Below are positions 22,690-26,570 of a stretch of DNA of 26,570 nucleotides, in pieces. Location of the stretch: NCBI GenBank assembly GCA_937974845.1, contig CALJVC010000034.1, forward strand, positions 1 through 26,570, read 5' to 3'. The notes under the pieces were generated by a model that worked only from the letters and a program-made list of their open reading frames with translations, did no database searches and was not told where the DNA came from. The stretch comes from an uncultured Pseudogracilibacillus sp. Its GTDB lineage: Bacteria > Bacillota > Bacilli > Bacillales > Amphibacillaceae. How positions within the stretch are numbered: position 1 is the first letter of the stretch; every line of letters begins with the position of its first letter. The position numbers were made by a program, and so were the translations under genes.

Positions 22690-22763
22690 TGTAGAGTAGA
22701 AAAGTGGAACGGGGGGAAGTATTCCTTTCGTTCCTCAATTTTTATGGTGAAGGAGGAAAGGCT

Positions 22764-22964
22764 TTGTCTATTGCTCGTCGTTGTCCTATCTGTTCCGAGC
22801 AAAATGGATGTCAAATCGAGGATAGGGAGGTTGCCTGTTGGTGTACGACCTATCATTTTCCAGAAAGCTTGTATGCTGAACTAGAGAAGCTTCCGACACG
22901 TTGTATATGTGAATCTTGTGCTAAAAAACTCGGTGCAAGGAAGAAAGTTATTCACAAAAAGTAA
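22764..22964 (+). CDS. Cysteine-rich CWC family small protein
   Basis: A 66-residue cysteine-rich protein. After MSIARR it reads CPICSEQNGCQIEDREVACWCTTY, then CICESCAKKLG, matching the cysteine-rich CWC family named for its CWC motif. Eight cysteines in CxxC and CxC arrangements suggest zinc or iron binding, which is inference; no function is established. Start choice: the frame is open from further upstream, but only the TTG at 22764 has a ribosome site (AGGAGGAAAG, 22751-22760). It follows htrC by 74 bp and its last codons run into the DnaA-box cluster (first box at 22948-22956). Confidence 0.75.
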   Translation: MSIARRCPICSEQNGCQIEDREVACWCTTYHFPESLYAELEKLPTRCICESCAKKLGARKKVIHKK

Positions 22965-23126
22965 AGTTTATACACAAACTGTGTACAAATGAATAATTTT
23001 TTTATATAAAGGTCGATATTTAGAAAAATAACGAATAGTAAATCAATATATGTGCGCCAATTGTGGATATGTGGATAAGTCTATGGATAACTTGTACACA
23101 AAGGATTCACATTAAGCCGTGGATAA
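22948..23126. promoter_or_regulatory. DnaA-box cluster
   Basis: Eight DnaA-box-like 9-mers lie within 180 bp. One is perfect: TGTGGATAA (23070-23078). One-mismatch boxes are TTATTCACA (22948), TTATACACA (22968), TGTGGATAT (23062), TATGGATAA (23082) and CGTGGATAA (23118). Two-mismatch boxes are TGTGTACAA (22980) and TTGTACACA (23092). Both orientations occur; four of the boxes are packed into 23062-23100. B. subtilis has oriC-proximal DnaA-box clusters outside the origin that titrate DnaA and restrain initiation; one is reported near yydA, the gene after htrC, which is this location. Binding is not shown here. Confidence 0.65.
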
Positions 23127-23219
23127 AGAAAGTGAGAAAATAGGTGCTTTATCCTATTTGTAAAATAGCTCTTTACGCCGCTATGGTAGGAAAAGACGAT
23201 AAGAAGAAGGGTGAACAAT

Positions 23220-24347
23220 ATGTTAAAAGCTGTTTGTATTGATGATGAACGTTTGGCTTTGAATTTTATGGAGCATTTGTTAGAGGGAGTCGATGAAGTT
23301 AAACTCGTTGCTTCTTTTCAGCATGGAAGAGAGGGTTTAGAATTCGTATTAAAGGAGAAGATAGATGTCGTTTTTTTGGATATTGAAATGCCGGAGTTCA
23401 ATGGTTTAGAGTTAGCAGAGAAGATGTTAGAGAAAAAGCCGGAGTTAGATATTGTCTTTGTGACAGCTTATAATGAATACGCGGTGAATGCCTTTGAAGT
23501 TAACGCCATTGATTATTTAATGAAACCTGTGAAAGCAGACCGACTGCAAAAGACGATCGACCGATTGCTAGCAAATAGAATAAGTGAAAAACCGGTACAG
23601 GAAGGAGCAAAGAAGTTATGGATTCGTTTAGGATATAATCTTAGTTTCGCCTTAGAAAATCAAGCCTTTGAACCCCTGAAATGGCGGACGGCTAAAGCGA
23701 GAGAATTATTTCTGTTTTTGTTACAAAATCATGGTTCCCTGGTACATAAAGGAACGCTTATGGAAATTTTATGGGGAGAAGATGAAGTAGATCGTGGCTA
23801 TTCAATCTTATACACAACTGTATACAACATTCGAAAAGCCTTGCAAAGCTATGCGGAATTTATTGAGTTACAAAACACCAACGATGGCTATATGCTGGTG
23901 TTACATAATGTCGAAGTAGATCTCCATGAATGGGAAAAACAGTTGCAGCAACTGCCTGATGATGTAACTGATCAGACGATCGATCGATATTTATCGGTTA
24001 TGGAGTTAAATTCAGGTCCTTATTTAAATGAGTATGGTTATATTTGGGTAGAAGCGGAAAAACAAAATTTAGAAAATAAGTGGATCGTCCATTCGAAAAA
24101 GATTGCTAGTTTTTATATAGAAACTGAACAGTTTGACCAGGCAATCGATTGGTTGGAAAAGATGGCTCTAAGAGTTCCGGAACTAGAGGAAGCCCATCTC
24201 TGTTTAATGAAGATCTATGCTAGGCAAGGAAAGCACCATCTCGTACAACAGCAATATGACGAGTACGTTACGGTCCAACGATTTTACGATTTAAAGCCGA
24301 GTCCGAAAGTACAGAAGTGGTTTATGGAGTATCTTGATAGTATCTAG
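23220..24347 (+). CDS. SARP-like response regulator (receiver + wHTH + BTAD)
   Basis: A 375-residue response regulator with an unusual order of parts. The receiver domain (1-120) starts MLKAVCIDDERLALNFME, with phospho-acceptor D54 (VVFLDIEMPEFNG), T in VTAYNEYA and K in YLMKPVK. A winged-helix domain follows (about 150-220, with TAKARELFLFLLQNHGSLVHKGTLMEILW and YSILYTTVYNIRKAL). A bacterial transcriptional activation domain of TPR-like repeats ends the protein (about 240-375). Start: ATG at 23220 with AGAAGGGTG upstream is preferred to GTG at 23211, which lies within that site. No histidine kinase gene is next to it in the window. The target is unknown; the nearest downstream gene is the large adhesin. 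A strong terminator follows. Confidence 0.85.
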   Translation: MLKAVCIDDERLALNFMEHLLEGVDEVKLVASFQHGREGLEFVLKEKIDVVFLDIEMPEFNGLELAEKMLEKKPELDIVFVTAYNEYAVNAFEVNAIDYLMKPVKADRLQKTIDRLLANRISEKPVQEGAKKLWIRLGYNLSFALENQAFEPLKWRTAKARELFLFLLQNHGSLVHKGTLMEILWGEDEVDRGYSILYTTVYNIRKALQSYAEFIELQNTNDGYMLVLHNVEVDLHEWEKQLQQLPDDVTDQTIDRYLSVMELNSGPYLNEYGYIWVEAEKQNLENKWIVHSKKIASFYIETEQFDQAIDWLEKMALRVPELEEAHLCLMKIYARQGKHHLVQQQYDEYVTVQRFYDLKPSPKVQKWFMEYLDSI

Positions 24348-24830
24348 GATACGAGATTGATCAAGCATTCAAATCTAAGCGAAATAAATGAACATCTTGT
24401 GTAAGCCATATATAATTTTCATGAACGATCAAGAATAGCAATAAGAAATGGATTAAATGAAAATCATATTATTTAGTCCATTTCTTATTTTTTTATTCGT
24501 TAATGTGACGACGGGAACAAAGCGATAATGAATCACTGGCCCCAACTTTACAACTTCACAAAATTGTCACAAAAATATCCTCATACCCCTTAACTCCATT
24601 TTTTTAATGTTTAACCATATCGTACCTATATTTTCTCGCTAGAAAAATATGAAGAATAATGAAAAAAATAAATGTTTTGTTCATTGTTTATAAATTGTTA
24701 AGAAATGTTTAGTATTTTTGTAATGTCAATAAATATTGTCACTCTAGATTTATTAATCAATTGTTTTAAATAGCTAATGATGTTTAGTGAATGTTTATAT
24801 TCGAATAAAAAGAAGGGAGCATAAAGAAAA
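24348..24830. other. AT-rich gap between regulator and adhesin genes
   Basis: 483 bp with no supportable gene. It contains the regulator's terminator, then a very AT-rich stretch (from about 24590) with four copies of ATGTTTA at 24607, 24705, 24780 and 24791, all on the + strand. No promoter with good -35, spacing and -10 stands out, so the adhesin promoter may depend on an activator. Confidence 0.55.
24443..24494 (+). terminator. Terminator after the response regulator gene
   Basis: AAGAAATGGATTAAAT (24443-24458) / ATTTAGTCCATTTCTT (24471-24486) forms a 16-bp stem with one G-U pair and a 12-nt loop, followed by ATTTTTTTATT. Confidence 0.9.
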
Positions 24831-26570
24831 ATGACCAAAAGGTTGAATGTATTTATTTTAGTTATGTTTTTATTAGGTCAAACCATACTTGGACCGATTG
24901 CATCGACCGCTGGATCCGTATCTGCCTCCGATAAGGAAGAGGATAAAGATCTGGAAAAGATTGATGGATCTTCATTAGTCAAAGCGCTAGAAGATGCAGA
25001 AGAGTATTTACATGCAGAGGAGGATTATACTAAAGACTCCTTTACAGCCTTTGTCGAAGCTGTGACTGCAGGAGAAAATTTGCTTGAAGATTCTCAAACA
25101 ATAGAGCAAGTGGATGTGGATGAGGCAGTGACAGAAATCGAAAAGGCGATTGAAGCACTGCAAAAAGTAACAAGTTCGGAGCAAGAGCCAACAATTGATG
25201 AGGTTGAAGATGAAAAGTTTACAGAGGAAGAATCTGTTTCTCAGGAACTTGTAGAAGATAAGAAGCAAAAGGGTGAAAGCGAAAAAGCTGAAAAGAAATC
25301 GACGGAAGTTGAAGTCAAGAAGAGTAGAGCTGCTCAAACGAGACAATCAGACAGTTTCATCATAACGGTTTCTGAAATAACCGACCAGCATGGTGAACCT
25401 TACACGGAAGATAGGCCTTTAAATATTAATGATGAGTTTCGCGTAAAACATGAATGGAAGTTGGCGAACAATCATAATTATGAGCCGGGCGATACTGAAA
25501 CCATTGAACTACCGAAGGAAATTTATGTTCCAGAGGAGCGTGAAGGTGAATTAAAGGATGAAGCTACACAAGAGGTTATTGCTTATTACAAGGTTAATAA
25601 AGATGGCACGGTAACCCTAGAGTTTACTGACTTTGTCAAAAAGGCCAGCGATGTGACTGGTTGGTTTGAAATCTTTGGAAAATTAGATTTAGACGAAGTT
25701 GAAAATGACGGTGGAAAGGTCAAGATTAGTCCTATTGATGGTGAGGGAGGTATTACACTTCCGATAGACCAATCTCAAATCGAAAAAACGACGGAAAAGC
25801 AAGGTAAACCAAACCGGTCCTACAATGCCGATGAAATCGAATGGACGGTGACGATCAATAAAAATGCCCTTTTCCTAGAAGAGGCGAAAGTGACAGACCT
25901 TCTGCCAGAGGGGACAGAATATATCGAAGGATCTTTAGCCATCGAGAAGTATCCAGCAAGTTTGAATGGAAGGCCTACAGGTGAGCGTGAGGCAGTTACA
26001 GGTGTCACACCTGAGCTAGACGGCCAAAGCTTATCCATCCCTCTTGGCGATATTAATGAGGTCTACGTAATTAAATACAAGACCAAGGTGACCGATCTTG
26101 AAAAGAAACATTTCAACAACAAGGTGAGTTTAACCGATAAGGAACTAAAGGATACTAGTGCCCATGCAACAGTAACGATTAATCGTGGGGAACCACTTAA
26201 AAAAGGTGTTGTAGAGAACTATGATCCGAAGACAGGTATCATTACTTGGTACTTAGAATTCAACTATAATCAGAAGGATTTAGACAATATTACTTTAGAG
26301 GACAATTGGACACCAGAAGGGAAAGTTGAATTAGTCGATGGTTCCGTATCCTTCCAACGAGTTGAAATTGACGAAGATGGAAAGGCACATCCAGTTGGAG
26401 AAGCAATTGATCCAAGTGAACTTGGGAACTTAAAGAAAGAAGAAAATGGATTTAAAATTGAAGGGATTACGACTGATCAGCCTTACAAGGTGACCTATCA
26501 AACGAAAGTGATCGAAAGAGAGATAGAAGGCTTTAACTTAAATAATGTTGCCTCCTTTGAAAACAATGAG
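24831..26570 (+). CDS. Large secreted adhesin, N-terminal part (FIVAR + collagen-binding-like domains)
   Basis: The first 580 codons of a gene that runs off the window. A signal peptide is clear: MTKRLN, a hydrophobic core and a likely cut after SVSA (about residue 32). Residues about 43-112 look like a FIVAR domain (LVKALEDAEEYLHAEEDYTKDSFTAFVEAVTAGENLL...VDEAVTEIEKAIEALQ). A Glu/Lys-rich linker to about 165 follows. Then come beta-rich modules typical of MSCRAMM adhesins: about 172-315 (ITVSEITDQHGEPYTE...GWFEIFGKL), about 317-450 (KTTEKQGKPNRSYNADEIEWTVTINK..VTDLLPEGTEYIEGS) and from 450 on (GVVENYDPKTGIITWYLEFNYN). The second and third resemble collagen-binding-domain repeats that often form isopeptide bonds. 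An LPXTG anchor would be expected past the window. Start ATG has AGAAGGGAG upstream. Confidence 0.82.
   Translation, partial: MTKRLNVFILVMFLLGQTILGPIASTAGSVSASDKEEDKDLEKIDGSSLVKALEDAEEYLHAEEDYTKDSFTAFVEAVTAGENLLEDSQTIEQVDVDEAVTEIEKAIEALQKVTSSEQEPTIDEVEDEKFTEEESVSQELVEDKKQKGESEKAEKKSTEVEVKKSRAAQTRQSDSFIITVSEITDQHGEPYTEDRPLNINDEFRVKHEWKLANNHNYEPGDTETIELPKEIYVPEEREGELKDEATQEVIAYYKVNKDGTVTLEFTDFVKKASDVTGWFEIFGKLDLDEVENDGGKVKISPIDGEGGITLPIDQSQIEKTTEKQGKPNRSYNADEIEWTVTINKNALFLEEAKVTDLLPEGTEYIEGSLAIEKYPASLNGRPTGEREAVTGVTPELDGQSLSIPLGDINEVYVIKYKTKVTDLEKKHFNNKVSLTDKELKDTSAHATVTINRGEPLKKGVVENYDPKTGIITWYLEFNYNQKDLDNITLEDNWTPEGKVELVDGSVSFQRVEIDEDGKAHPVGEAIDPSELGNLKKEENGFKIEGITTDQPYKVTYQTKVIEREIEGFNLNNVASFENNE

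Noticed and set aside
22948..23126. The DnaA-box cluster as the chromosomal origin oriC
   Set aside because: No dnaA or dnaN is near, no long AT-rich unwinding element is set next to phased boxes, and the gene context is the walRK-htrC end, which lies away from oriC in Bacillus.
25008..25346. 112-codon Phe/Leu/Cys-rich - strand frame inside the adhesin gene
   Set aside because: It is the mirror of the Glu/Lys-rich linker, which yields Phe/Leu/Ser on the opposite strand; not a membrane protein gene.
1..26570. tRNA or rRNA genes, CRISPR arrays, insertion sequences or phage attachment sites
   Set aside because: No cloverleaf, rRNA segment, regularly spaced repeat array, transposase frame or flanking direct repeats were seen on either strand by eye.

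Overview
The window is an origin-proximal piece of a low-GC Firmicutes chromosome, most likely a spore-forming member of the Bacillaceae. Gene content and order follow the Bacillus subtilis stretch yyaC-yyzM-ychF-rpsF-ssb-rpsR-yybS-gdpP-rplI-dnaB-purA-walRKHIJ-htrC, nearly all on the + strand. Shine-Dalgarno sites are strong, GTG and TTG starts occur, and the sporulation-associated YyaC is present. The genus cannot be named from the sequence alone.

Layout. 1-2307: end of a DUF554 membrane protein gene, convergent yyaC, then yyzM and ychF. 2326-3259: rpsF and ssb behind an S6:S18-type autoregulatory leader. 3260-8110: a three-gene block inserted between ssb and rpsR. It encodes a BASS/ACR3-type transporter, a divergent ATP-sulfurylase-like protein (569 aa, altered sulfate-binding motif, long extra C-terminus) and an OFA-family MFS carrier. 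Each gene has its own control signals: a palindrome over the promoter of the first, two cre-like sites in the long leader of the second, and a terminator after each. 8147-8497: rpsR with a near-consensus promoter of its own. 8616-9092: a small membrane protein gene on the - strand. 9295-14153: yybS, gdpP, rplI, dnaB. 14318-15604: purA. 15790-22689: the WalRK cell-wall operon walR-walK-walH-walI-walJ-htrC, followed by a small CWC cysteine-rich protein. 22948-23126: a cluster of DnaA boxes at the place where B. subtilis carries yydA/rlmH, which is not found here. 23220-26570: an orphan SARP-like response regulator and, after 483 bp of AT-rich DNA, the start of a large secreted adhesin cut by the window end.

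Most of the window is conserved housekeeping DNA: translation (S6, S18, L9, YchF), replication (SSB, DnaB, DnaA boxes), nucleotide signalling (c-di-AMP hydrolase GdpP), purine synthesis and wall homeostasis. The accessory parts are the transporter/sulfurylase-like block, which physically uncouples rpsR from rpsF-ssb, and the regulator-adhesin pair at the right end. The best candidate for something undescribed is the sulfurylase-like protein: it keeps the nucleotide-binding HxGH motif but has lost the Gln and Arg of the QxRN sulfate motif, and it sits between two transporters.
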